Shown here piece after piece: positions 36,735 through 46,400 of a stretch of 51,534 nucleotides of DNA (positions are counted from its first letter, which is position 1; each line of letters begins with the position of its first letter). The position numbers and the translations under genes were made by a program. Below the pieces are notes generated by a model that did no database searches, was not told the origin of the DNA, and saw only the letters and a list, made by a program, of their open reading frames with translations. Source of the DNA: Insolitispirillum peregrinum (lineage in GTDB: Bacteria > Pseudomonadota > Alphaproteobacteria > Rhodospirillales > Rhodospirillaceae); contig NZ_FTOA01000012.1 of the NCBI RefSeq assembly GCF_900156605.1, forward strand, positions 1-51,534. The letters run 5' to 3'.

Positions 36735-38000
36735 ATGGCCGATTCGTCTTCTCCGTTACGGAACACCTCGTTCCTTGCCCTGCTGTCCAGCCGCTTTCTG
36801 GCTGCCATCGCCACTCAGGTGCAGGCCGTCGCCGTTGGCTGGCACATTTATGATATCGCCCGTGACCCGATGGCCCTGGGCTATGTCGGGCTGGCGGTGT
36901 TCATCCCGATGGCTCTGGCCACCCTGCCTGCCGGTGACATGGTCGACCGTTACAGCCGTCGCACCATGCTGGCGGTGGGCGGCACCATGCAGTGCATCAC
37001 CGCCGCCTCAATGCTGGCGCTGACCCTGATGAACGTGCAGATCCTGTGGCCGTATTATGCCGCACTGGTGTTCATGGGCATCGGGCGGGCGCTGGGCGGC
37101 CCGGCCTATCAGGCGCTGGTGCCGCAGATCGTCCCCGAAGCCCAGCTTGGCCGGGCAGTGGCGATGACCAGTTCGGCGTTCCAGAGTGCCACCATCGCCG
37201 GTCCGGCGGTTGGCGGGCTGATTTACCTCGCCGGTCCGGATATCACCTTTGCACTGTGCTTTGCCTTTTATGCTGTCTCGGTGTCGGTGCTGGCGCTGGT
37301 GCGTGGCCCGTTCCCCAAGCCGGTGATCACCCCGGGCATCGGAGCGGTTGGCCGACTGGTGGCCGGGATGAACTATGTACGCTCCAACCCGGTGGTGCTC
37401 GGTGCCCTGTCGCTGGACATGATGGCGGTGTTGCTGGGGGGTGCCACCGCCCTGTTGCCGATCTTTGCCCGCGACGTCCTGCACACCGGCCCGGAAGGTC
37501 TGGGGATGCTGCGCGCCGCCCCGGCGGTGGGTGCGGTGGCGGTCGGCCTGATCCTCGGGCGCTGGCCGTTGCAGCAACGCACCGGCTTTTACCTGTTTTC
37601 CTGCGTCGGCCTGTTCGGCCTCGCCACCATCGGATTCGGGCTGTCGGGCAACTTCGTGTTCTCGCTGTTCTGCCTGCTGGTGATGGGGGCCTCGGACATG
37701 ATCAGCATGTACGTGCGGCAAACGCTGGTGCAACTGGCAACGCCCGATGCCATGCGCGGTCGGGTCAGTGCGGTCAACGTGCTGTTCATCGGGGCGTCAA
37801 ACGAACTGGGCGAGTTCGAGTCCGGCGTTACGGCGGCGTGGTTCGGGGTGGTCCCGGCTGCCGTGCTGGGCGGGATCGGAACCATTGTGGTGGTTGGCCT
37901 GTGGGCATGGATGTTCCCCGCCCTGCGCACCGTTGACCGCCTGACCGATGTCAAGCCAGTGCTACCCGATGAACCGGATGCCGTACCACAGAAGGCGTAA
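36735..38000 (+). CDS. MFS transporter, MFS_3/EntS-like
   Basis: 421 residues from ATG 36,735 (GAG 11 nt upstream); an ATG three codons earlier is possible but leaves no room for a ribosome site. Twelve hydrophobic segments; loop 2-3 motif GDMVDRYSRRTML; the duplicated RGRVSAVNVLFIGASNELGEFESG is typical of the EntS/MFS_3 group, which export siderophores or drugs. Substrate unknown; there are no siderophore genes nearby, though the PepSY protein 3 kb away is of an iron-related family. A bidirectional terminator ends it. Confidence 0.87.
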   Translation: MADSSSPLRNTSFLALLSSRFLAAIATQVQAVAVGWHIYDIARDPMALGYVGLAVFIPMALATLPAGDMVDRYSRRTMLAVGGTMQCITAASMLALTLMNVQILWPYYAALVFMGIGRALGGPAYQALVPQIVPEAQLGRAVAMTSSAFQSATIAGPAVGGLIYLAGPDITFALCFAFYAVSVSVLALVRGPFPKPVITPGIGAVGRLVAGMNYVRSNPVVLGALSLDMMAVLLGGATALLPIFARDVLHTGPEGLGMLRAAPAVGAVAVGLILGRWPLQQRTGFYLFSCVGLFGLATIGFGLSGNFVFSLFCLLVMGASDMISMYVRQTLVQLATPDAMRGRVSAVNVLFIGASNELGEFESGVTAAWFGVVPAAVLGGIGTIVVVGLWAWMFPALRTVDRLTDVKPVLPDEPDAVPQKA

Positions 38001-38002
38001 CC

Positions 38003-38045
38003 AAAAAAAACACGGGCAGGATGATCACCCTGCCCGTGCGTCTTT
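38003..38045. terminator. Bidirectional intrinsic terminator
   Basis: A8, 10-bp stem CACGGGCAGG / CCTGCCCGTG, 8-nt loop, then GCGTCTTTT. The A tract on one side and T tract on the other serve the two convergent genes. Confidence 0.85.
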
Positions 38046-38989
38046 TACTCGACCTTTTCGGGAACCGGCGGCGGGGCAATGCCCGAGCCATAGGCCTGCC
38101 CCTGATCAATGATCCCCCGCCGGATGGCGCGGGTGCGGGTGAACAGGTCGAACAGCACCTCGCCCTCACCCCACCGAATGGCCCGCTGCAAGGCGGTGAG
38201 GTCTTCGGTGAAGCGCTGGACGATTTCCAGCACCGCTTCGCGGTTGTTGAGGAAGATGTCGCGCCACATGGTCGGGTCCGACGCCGCGATACGGGTGAAA
38301 TCGCGGAAACCGGAGGCGGAATACTTGATCACTTCCTGCTTGGCATCGCTGGCCAGATCGTCGGCGGTACCAACGATTGTGTAAGCAATCAAGTGCGGCA
38401 AATGCGAGGTGATCGCCAGCACCCGGTCATGGTGGCCCGGCTCCATCACATCGACCTTCGAGCCGACCGCTTCCCACAGGGCGCGCACCCTGGCCACCGC
38501 CGCCTCGGGAGTCCCCGGCGGCGGCGTCAAAATGCACCAGCGGCTGATGAACAGCTCGGCAAAGCCGGCATCGGGGCCGGAATGCTCGGTCCCGGCCAGC
38601 GGGTGGCCGGGCACAAAGGCCACCGAGTCCGGCAGGAACGGGCTGACATCACGGATCACCGACTGCTTGACCGACCCGACATCCGTCACGATGGCGCCGG
38701 GCTTCAGGCCGGATGCCATCGCCTCGGCACAGGCGGCATTGGCGCCAATCGGCACCGCCAGCACCACCAGATCGGCACCGCGTACCGCCTCGGCTGCCGA
38801 GCGGTAAACCTCGTCCACCACTCCCAGCTCTTTGGCGTGCTCCATGCTGCCATCGCTGGAGGTATGACAGGCAATGGTCCCCACCAGCCCGTGCTGGCGC
38901 ATGGCACGGGCCAGCGACGAGCCGATCAGGCCAATTCCGATAAAGGCAACGCGGGGGAACAAAACCGAAGACGCCGGTGTGCCGGTCAT
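38045..38989 (-). CDS. Prephenate/arogenate dehydrogenase (TyrA/TyrC family)
   Basis: 314 residues from ATG 38,989, which overlaps the hisC stop as ATGA. Oxidative decarboxylation of prephenate or arogenate for tyrosine synthesis. NAD(P) fold FIGIGLIGSSLARAM, cofactor and substrate segments TDVGSVKQ, GHPLAGTEHSG and the catalytic-His-bearing SHLPHLIAY, then the all-helical dimerisation domain. No ACT domain, so no direct allosteric tyrosine site. Third gene of the chorismate mutase / aminotransferase / dehydrogenase operon. Confidence 0.92.
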   Translation of the reverse strand: MTGTPASSVLFPRVAFIGIGLIGSSLARAMRQHGLVGTIACHTSSDGSMEHAKELGVVDEVYRSAAEAVRGADLVVLAVPIGANAACAEAMASGLKPGAIVTDVGSVKQSVIRDVSPFLPDSVAFVPGHPLAGTEHSGPDAGFAELFISRWCILTPPPGTPEAAVARVRALWEAVGSKVDVMEPGHHDRVLAITSHLPHLIAYTIVGTADDLASDAKQEVIKYSASGFRDFTRIAASDPTMWRDIFLNNREAVLEIVQRFTEDLTALQRAIRWGEGEVLFDLFTRTRAIRRGIIDQGQAYGSGIAPPPVPEKVE

Positions 38990-40083
38990 GATCCCGCCCC
39001 AAGGAAGTCTTTCAGGGCGGCGATCACCATCTGGTTTTCCTCGCCGGTGCCAATGGTGATCCGCAGCCACTCCGGCAAGCCATAGCTGCCGACCGGGCGC
39101 ACGATCAGCCCACGGTTCTGCAGGAAGGCATGGGCGGCCTTGGCGCTGTGTGCGCCGTCTGCCGGGAACTGCACCAGCACAAAGTTCGCCACGCTGTCAG
39201 TGGTGTGCAGGCCCAGCGCCTTCAGCTCGGCCTTCATCCACGGCAGCCAGTAGTCATTGTGGGTTTTGCACAGGGCCTGAAATTCCACGTCTTCAATGGC
39301 GGCCCTGGCGGCAGCCTGCGACGACGAGGTCAGATTGAACGGACTGCGCAGACGGTTCATCACATCGGCGATGGCAGGCGGGAACACCCCCCAACCAACG
39401 CGTGCGCCACCCAGAGCATGCAGCTTGGAGAAGGTGCGCAGCATCACCGTGTTCGGGGTATTTTGCGCCAGATCCAGCCCGGTGGTGTAGTCGTTGCGGT
39501 CAACGTATTCGGCATAGGCGGCGTCGATCACCAGCAGCACATGCGACGGCAGGGCCGCCCGCAGGCGCGCCAGCTCTTCTGCCGAAGTATAGGTGCCGGT
39601 CGGATTGCTGGGGTTGGTGACGAACACCAGTTTGGTCTTGTCGGTCACCGCCGCCAGCAGGGCATCAACATCGGCGCACAGATTGCGTTCCGGGGCGGTC
39701 ACCGGCACCGCACTACACCCTTTGGCGTAGATGCCATACATCAGGAAGCCGTGTTCCGAGTACAGAACCTCATCGCCCGGCCCGGCATAGGCCTTGACCA
39801 GCAGGCCGATCAGTTCGTCCGACCCGGCACCACAGACGATGGTGGTCGGATCAAGGCCATAGCGGGCGGCAATCGCCTTGCGCAATTCTGTCGAGCCGCC
39901 GTCAGGGTATCGATGGAGCTTGCCAGCCGTGGCGACCAGTGCCGCCTGAGCCTTGGGGCTGGGACCCAGGGCGCCCTCGTTCGAGGACAGCTTGTAAATG
40001 CGCTCAACACCCTTGACCGACGATTCGCCGCCGACATAAGCGGCGATGTCCAGAATACCGGGTTGCGGAGTGGGCAAGCTCAT
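38986..40083 (-). CDS. hisC: Histidinol-phosphate/aromatic aminotransferase
   Basis: 365 residues from ATG 40,083. PLP fold type I aminotransferase. NEGALGPSP near the start, GAGSDELIGLL, NPSNPTGTY and DAAYAEY for cofactor binding, Schiff-base Lys in RTFSKLHALGGARVGW, and the C-terminal GSYGLPEWLRITIG. Between chorismate mutase and the dehydrogenase it probably also transaminates prephenate or aromatic keto acids, a common double use of HisC in alphaproteobacteria. Confidence 0.93.
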   Translation of the reverse strand: MSLPTPQPGILDIAAYVGGESSVKGVERIYKLSSNEGALGPSPKAQAALVATAGKLHRYPDGGSTELRKAIAARYGLDPTTIVCGAGSDELIGLLVKAYAGPGDEVLYSEHGFLMYGIYAKGCSAVPVTAPERNLCADVDALLAAVTDKTKLVFVTNPSNPTGTYTSAEELARLRAALPSHVLLVIDAAYAEYVDRNDYTTGLDLAQNTPNTVMLRTFSKLHALGGARVGWGVFPPAIADVMNRLRSPFNLTSSSQAAARAAIEDVEFQALCKTHNDYWLPWMKAELKALGLHTTDSVANFVLVQFPADGAHSAKAAHAFLQNRGLIVRPVGSYGLPEWLRITIGTGEENQMVIAALKDFLGAGS

Positions 40084-40173
40084 GATCAACATCCACTGAT
40101 AATACCGGACGGTGACGCGGAAACTCCCTGTACACAACAGTCCGGCGGGGCGGGAAAAACCGCCCGGTCTGCC

Positions 40174-41082
40174 TTAGGCAGAAGGGGCGGAGGGTGCAAG
40201 CTCTTCGGCGGTGAACGGCACGGCATAGCCGCCGATCACCACGGCCCGGCCCACCTGATGGTCCGAAGCCAGCTTGGCAATACGGGCATCGTCGGCGGCA
40301 ACGTATTCGCTGATTTCCAGCAGATACTGCCGACGCTCTTCGCCAATGGTATGGCTGTCCATGATTTCCAGCAACGGCAGGCCACTGCCTTCGACCAGCG
40401 TCCGCACTGCCCCCCGGCTGAGGTCCGGGGTGGTTTCAATCGCCACCAGACTGCGGTCATGGCCGGTTGGTTCAACCGGCATCCGGCCAATGGCAAAGGC
40501 TTCGACGCCATCGCCCCGGCCCGGCCCTGGCCCGCACAGCGGCAGGCGCGAGATGATGCGCGGGGTGTTGGCGGTTTCAAAGAACAGCATCGGCCACCAC
40601 GGATTGCTTTCTTCAAAGCGGGGTAGCGGCAGGACGCCAACGCTGACTTCGCCTTCGGCCACCGCCCGCACCACCGGTGCGGTTGTCTGCCACGGCGAGG
40701 CCGGTGTCAGGGAGCCATAGGTGTCGCGGGCCAGTTCCAGATATCCCGCCCCGCGCGCCGGCATGTACACCGCCATCGACATCGGGCCTTGCAGGGAGAT
40801 CAGGGCGGCAAACATTTCACGCCACATGCGGATGATCACCGCCTTGGGGAACAGGCCGGTGGCACGCCGCAGCAGACGGCGCAGGATTTCCATTTCGCGG
40901 CCCGGCCGCAAGACCACACCACCATAGGAGCCAGCGTCATCGGACGCCCGTTTGGCCGCAGCGATCCGCGCACCCAGCGCCGCCCGCTCGTTCAGCAGGT
41001 CGAGGATGCTGTCATCAATCCGGTCAATCGCACGACGCAAATCGTCGAGCGTCTCACCGCTCGCGGTACTCTCCCCGGTCAT
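40174..41082 (-). CDS. Chorismate mutase with divergent C-terminal domain
   Basis: 302 residues. N-terminal AroQ-type chorismate mutase (about 12-100): DDLRRAIDRIDDSILDLLNER with the active-site Arg and Lys (RIAAAKRA). The remaining 200 residues resemble the P-protein layout: a prephenate-dehydratase-like part (EGEVSVGVLPLPRFEES) and an ACT-like end (SGLPLLEIMDSH), but the dehydratase TRF signature is absent, so I expect mutase activity with a regulatory domain only. First gene of the aromatic operon; a GGGCGG/CCGCCC hairpin (40,148-40,165) lies in the 90-bp gap to hisC. Confidence 0.85.
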   Translation of the reverse strand: MTGESTASGETLDDLRRAIDRIDDSILDLLNERAALGARIAAAKRASDDAGSYGGVVLRPGREMEILRRLLRRATGLFPKAVIIRMWREMFAALISLQGPMSMAVYMPARGAGYLELARDTYGSLTPASPWQTTAPVVRAVAEGEVSVGVLPLPRFEESNPWWPMLFFETANTPRIISRLPLCGPGPGRGDGVEAFAIGRMPVEPTGHDRSLVAIETTPDLSRGAVRTLVEGSGLPLLEIMDSHTIGEERRQYLLEISEYVAADDARIAKLASDHQVGRAVVIGGYAVPFTAEELAPSAPSA

Positions 41083-41247
41083 CCCTGGTTCCCCAAACTG
41101 TCAAGCCGCCTAGTCTTAGTCTTGCCGGGGGATAAAATCAAAGAAAACATTGGCCGCCCGCCCATCACGGCCGCGTGGGCAGGGGGATTGTTCTGCGTTA
41201 AAGCCTCCCCCCACAGGCAAACCATCCTGCGGGGGGAACCGCGGTCC

Positions 41248-42669
41248 TCAGGCAGCCACCCGCCTGCGGGCACTCCGCCACCAGCGCACGGCATCAATCA
41301 GCAGAAAGGCCAAAAGACTGGCCCCCAGCACCGGCAACGCCCATCCCAGCACCAGCGCAATCAGCCCGCAGAGCAGCTTTTGCACGCCCCCCAGACGCGC
41401 CCACGCGGCCAGTAAAACCCGCGCCGGAGCCCCGGCTGGCGGACGCCGCAGCCACCACAGACGATAGCCATAGGCAATCATCACCATCAGGCCGATACCC
41501 AACGCCGCCATCAACAGTTGATTGGGAACCCCGAACAGCACGCCCATATGGGTATCAATGCCCCAGCGCACCAGCTTGGCCACCAGCGGGAACGTCGCGA
41601 AGTCGGCCCGGCTGGTGATGGTCAGCGTTGCCGGATCAATCGCCACCGTATCGACCTGCGTCGGCCACGAGCGGTCATATTCCCGCACCACCCACGCCAG
41701 CGATGCCGTTTTGGCCGGACGAACCTCGACCTTCGGCGAGTCGATCCCCCCGGCCTGTGCTGCCGCCAGCACCGGGTCCAGCAGGTCCAGCGGATCACGC
41801 GGCACCTGCGGCGCAGTCATCGGCATGCCCTGCCCGCCCGCGTGCTGCCCCGCATGATCGGCATGATCTCCTGCCACCGCCGGAGCCGGTGCAGACGCCG
41901 GAGCGGTCAGCGTGGTGCTGACGGGACTCTGAACGGTCAGCGTGGTGCTGACCGATGGCGTCACCCAGCCCAGCGTCCCGCGCAAGGCATCAATATGATC
42001 CCCGGCCCATTTCGACCATGTCAGCCCGGTCACCGACAGGAACAGCAAGCCGATAGCGCACCACAGGCCAATCAGGGAATGCAGCCGACGAACCGGGCGA
42101 TGGTTGGTCGACCGCCGGGTCCAGCTCCACAGAACCACGCCGCTGATCACCGCCACCCACAACCACGACGCCGCCAGTTCGCTGTAGTTGCGCCCCAGAT
42201 CACCCAGCAGGCCATGGCGATGCAGATAATCCAGCATCAACCGCAACGGCAGGACACCAGAGGTGCCATAGGTGCGCAGTTCGCCATGGACAGCCAGCGT
42301 CACCGGATCAACAAAAACGGTGCGGGTTTCAGAGTCCGGCAGGCCCGGCTGGGTGAACATCACCCGGGAAGTCTGCCCGGCAGCCGGAGCCGGTCGCAGC
42401 GAGAACAGTCGGGGCTCGGGGCCAATAAAGGCTCGTGCCGCCGCCGCCTGCGCCGACAGCGGCTGAGGGGTGCCAGTGGTAGTGGTGAACAGGGTATCAT
42501 GGTACAGCGCCGTTTCGATTTGCGGCGCCAGCACATAGGCGGTACCGGTCAGCGCGGCAAAAAAGATGAAGGGCGCGACAAACAGGCCAATATAAAAGTG
42601 CAGGCGAATGATCAGCAGGCGCAGGCCCGCCCAGCCGTCATGCGGCGCGGGGTGCTTTGGCGAAGACAT
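41248..42669 (-). CDS. PepSY-associated TM protein with His/Met-rich loop
   Basis: 473 residues. Four TM helices of the PepSY_TM family: one near 16-44 with LRLLIIRLHFYIGLFVAPF, one near 160-180, one near 200-220 and one close to the C-terminus. PepSY domains lie between. Family members are linked to TonB-dependent metal and siderophore uptake and can reduce Fe(III)-siderophores. The loop around residues 245-285 is rich in His and Met (GDHADHAGQHAGGQGMPM), suggesting copper or iron binding. DNA coding just before it carries two copies of a ~19-bp unit, giving STTLT twice. 51 bp separate it from the small membrane gene upstream. Confidence 0.87.
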   Translation of the reverse strand: MSSPKHPAPHDGWAGLRLLIIRLHFYIGLFVAPFIFFAALTGTAYVLAPQIETALYHDTLFTTTTGTPQPLSAQAAAARAFIGPEPRLFSLRPAPAAGQTSRVMFTQPGLPDSETRTVFVDPVTLAVHGELRTYGTSGVLPLRLMLDYLHRHGLLGDLGRNYSELAASWLWVAVISGVVLWSWTRRSTNHRPVRRLHSLIGLWCAIGLLFLSVTGLTWSKWAGDHIDALRGTLGWVTPSVSTTLTVQSPVSTTLTAPASAPAPAVAGDHADHAGQHAGGQGMPMTAPQVPRDPLDLLDPVLAAAQAGGIDSPKVEVRPAKTASLAWVVREYDRSWPTQVDTVAIDPATLTITSRADFATFPLVAKLVRWGIDTHMGVLFGVPNQLLMAALGIGLMVMIAYGYRLWWLRRPPAGAPARVLLAAWARLGGVQKLLCGLIALVLGWALPVLGASLLAFLLIDAVRWWRSARRRVAA

Positions 42670-42720
42670 CAGGGGTCATCCTGTATGGGAACGATCGGCA
42701 ATACGGGCAGTTCTGTCCGC

Positions 42721-43167
42721 TTACCGGGGTGGTCCCCGCGCAGAAACCGCATAGACAGCCCGTTTGATCGCCAGCGGCGCCGACGCCTCGCCCCAGCACA
42801 ATGCCACCACCATCGCAGGCAGCGGCAACACAGCCCCGGACACCGGCACCATCAGCGGGACGGCCGCACACAGGCTCTGGCACATCAGCGAGCAAGGATC
42901 AGACGGCGCGCCATCCGGGGAGCGATCCGGGGCGGACGACGGGGTTTCCGCCACGTGCGACACACACACATCCGCCATCCAGCCCGGCTCGCTGGTGGTC
43001 AGCGGCAGGGCCATGACCGTGCGGGTCAGCGTCGATTGCACCGACAGCAGACACAGCAGGGCGATCAGGATGACCAGCCCCAGGCTGCCCCCTGTCCGTC
43101 CCATCCGTTTCTGCATCGCTGTCAGCACCGCCCCTCCCTTCGGATCGTTCACCGTCACTGATACCAT
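42721..43167 (-). CDS. Small Cys-rich membrane protein (DUF2946-like)
   Basis: 148 residues from ATG 43,167; an internal Met at residue 18 may be the true start. One hydrophobic segment near 28-50, then an exported-looking region with the cluster DPCSLMCQSLCAAVP and a second hydrophobic stretch. Such short proteins are often found upstream of copper- or iron-related PepSY genes. The match to DUF2946 is by general appearance only. Likely co-transcribed with the PepSY gene. Confidence 0.55.
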   Translation of the reverse strand: MVSVTVNDPKGGAVLTAMQKRMGRTGGSLGLVILIALLCLLSVQSTLTRTVMALPLTTSEPGWMADVCVSHVAETPSSAPDRSPDGAPSDPCSLMCQSLCAAVPLMVPVSGAVLPLPAMVVALCWGEASAPLAIKRAVYAVSARGPPR

Positions 43168-43492
43168 AAGGAACGAAGGGGGGAAGAGTCCCGGCGAAAG
43201 AAAAATCCATCAGACGCCCCTGATCCGGCTTTGGTCAGCGCCTGACCGGGGTGTTGGTCTCCTGCCAGCAACAACCCCGCCCACAGGCTTTGGTGAAGCT
43301 GGATGAAGGGCCCCTGTTCGTGGCATTATCCCGTGTCTATAAGGGGGTTGTCGAAACGCTGCGCAAATATGCCACACCCATCAACACGTCATCATAACGA
43401 CCCAGCCTTTCGCCCCACGTCACCGCCTGCACCGCCACAGGGCTGGCACCGGGCCGGTTTTCCTTCGGGCCACCAACCAAAAGGACCACATC
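43168..43492. other. Intergenic region before the large fusion gene
   Basis: 325 bp between divergent genes. It contains promoters for both, not resolved. Minus strand has GGCAGGAGACC near 43,257-43,267, which resembles the 3' box of cobalamin riboswitches, but the other conserved boxes are missing. No ORF with coding character. Confidence 0.35.
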
Positions 43493-46400
43493 ATGGCGGT
43501 CGTGCTGATCAGTAACCTCGCCCCGATCACTGACGCAGACGCGGGGTTCCTGAACGACCTGATCGGGAATTTTGAGCGGCTGGGCCATCAGGTGGTTTTC
43601 TGGTCAACGGTCAGCCATCCGACCCTCGAACGGGTTTTTCTGCCCAGCTCGTGGAAGATCAAGGACTGGCTGAACCTGTATCCGGTTGATCGCCTGTTGC
43701 CGCCCGATACTGGCGACATTGACGCCGAAACATGGGCCGAGCGGGTCAATGCCCTGTGCCTGCAGGATGTCGATGATGCCTCGCGGCCAGCATTGCTGGA
43801 AATCCTGATGCGGGTATCCCGCCATCTGCTGGAAACCGTGCAGCCTGATTTGTATCTGGCGTGGAATACCCTGTGCCCGCATGTGGGCGTGCTGAGTGAT
43901 CTGTGCCGCCGGGCCGACATTCCGGTGATGATGATCGAACGCGGTCACATTCCCGACACCTGGATGCTGGATACTGGCCTGTTGGGCCATTCCCGACTGG
44001 CCGAGGTGCCGCTGAACCGGCTGATCACCTCGGCCCGCCAGCGCCGGAGCTGCCTGAAGACCGGCACGGCGGTGCTGGCGGAGCAAAATCTGGCGACCTT
44101 TCAACGCTATGCGCAAAATCAGGACGAAGCCTCGTTTGCCGATCTCGAGTCCCTGACCGGCAGGCCGCGCGTCCTGTTCCTGCCACCCGATGACAGTGCC
44201 CTCGGCTTCCTGCCTGCTCAGGGGCCGGACCGGGCCGCCTCACTGCCGGGCTACACCTCCAGCCTTGACGCGGCCCGCGCGGTGGCCGCACGGGTCAGTG
44301 CCGTGGGCGGCATCACCGTCTTCAAGCCGCATCCATCTTTTGAACGGCTGTCGCTGGATACACGCGGGCAGCCGGACCTTTACATCCTCAACCTCGATTT
44401 TCAGCGCCTGATCCGCTGGGCCGACGTGGTGGTGACCAGCGGCAGCGGCCTGCTGCACGTTGCCATGAGTCACAACAAGCCGGTGGTGCTGACCGCCCGC
44501 GACATTTTTTCCGGCAAGGGCATCGCCTATGAAGCCCTGCAGGAAGCCGACATTACCGGCGCCCTCAGTGCCGCCCTGAAACGCGAGGGCTTCACCGCCC
44601 GTCAGCAGGCTTTCAAGGTTTATACCGGCTGGCTGAGCCAGAATTACCTGATGCATGCAGAACAGACCCTGCCGTCAGCGGGCGTGTGGACTGCTGCCGA
44701 CGCCGTTGCCAAGCTGCACAAGCGCCATTTGCAGCATCGTCCGTCGTGGGCCCGTAGCCCTGAACTGATCGCCGCCTGCACGCAGGCCCGCCCAGCCCGC
44801 CCGATCGGCGAAGAACTGGCCAGCCAGTTGGGCAGCGGGCTGACCATTGCCAGCGACTTCCCGTCATTCGCGCAAACCCTGACCCAGCGGGAAACCACGC
44901 TGGCGGTGGTCGATTTCGACCATACCCTGTTGCTGGGTAATTCAACCGAACTGTATCTCGACTCCATCCGCCCCCGCTGGCTGGCAGCCGCCATCCACGC
45001 CTTGATCTGGGGCTTGCAGCCATGGACCTGGATGGCCCGCAAGGGCGAAGACCCGCTGCTGTACCGCGACTATCTGCGGGTGGTGCTGATGACCATTCTG
45101 TTCCCCTGGTCGCTGCTGCTGTGGAACATCAAAGCCGCCCGCATTGCCAAGGAGCTGGCCTGCAAGCCGTTGCAGGAGGCCCTGACGCAGGTCAATGCCG
45201 CCCCCACCCATATTCTCAGTCTGGGGTTCCGCTTCATCCTGTCGCCACTGGTGCGGGCGATGGGTCTGCCCGGTGCGCTGATCACTGCAGAATCGTTCTG
45301 GGGTGGCCCGACCATCCGCCGACAAGGCAAGGCCGCCATCCTGCGCGACGCCCACGGCAGCGACACCCTGTCGCGAGCGATCACCATCACCGACAGTCCG
45401 CATGATGCCGACCTGTTTCCGCTGGTCCGCCAAGGCTGGTTGATCGACTGGCCGGGCCGCAAGTTTACCGCCCTGCTGAACGACTATGTGCCGTTGCGCT
45501 ATACCGCCGATGCCAAATACCCCGGTGGCAACATCCTGCGCCATCAGCATTTCGGCGAAGACCTGATGGTTCTGCTGCTGGCCTATGCCCTGATCCCGGC
45601 CAGCGGTATGCTGAGCTTTACCGCTCTGCCTGGTCTGCCGTTCCTGCTCACCTTGCTGGCCTTGCCGCTGCTGTTCATATCGTTCTTTGCCGTCTACGAG
45701 ATCGGCTATTACGAAAACGATTTCGTCGCCGCACGCCGGGAAAGCAAACCAACCCTGTCCGGCCTGCAAGCCCGCTTTGCCCGCTATCCCATCAACCGCT
45801 GCGGCTGGTTGTGGGGAGCCGGGGCCGGTCTGCCCGGCTGCCTGCTGGCCTATGGTGCCCACTGGAGCAATCTGGGCGATACACCGCCACCGCCCGTCCT
45901 GTTGCCGCTGTTCGTTGTTGGCTGGACCGCCGTCCTGCTGGCAACGCGAGGGGTGTTTGCCCTGTTCAACCGGGTCCCGGAAACACAACGGGTCCTGCTG
46001 TTCCCCGTCCTGCAACTGGCAAAGACCTGTGGCGCGGCGGTTGTCCTGCCGCTCGGCGGTGCCGGGCTGGCAGTCTTGCTGGCACAAGCCTTCAGCCGGG
46101 TTTCCAATTACATGGTCTATCGCCATGGCGGTGAAACCAAACTGGTCAAACGGCAACGTCACCGCCTGATCGTGCTGGTGTTGATGCTGGCTGGACTGAC
46201 CGCCATTTCGCCCTCACTGGTTGGCTGGACGGCCCCGCAGGTATGGGTGATCATCGCCTGGGCCCTGCACCGTACCTTGCGGGAAACGTTCGGTCCGACC
46301 TGGGGGCAACAGCTTCGCGGTGGCTGGTCGTGGTTGCGGGCGGCCCTGTCGCCGTCGGGCTGGAAGGCGCTGACGTCGGGTAGCCTCGCTTCCCAACCCG

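Noticed and set aside
43257..43267. Cobalamin riboswitch on the minus strand (GGCAGGAGACC box)
   Set aside because: Only the 3' box resembles the family. The CCCGCAACTG core, the GCCACTG box and the paired outer stem are not found upstream.
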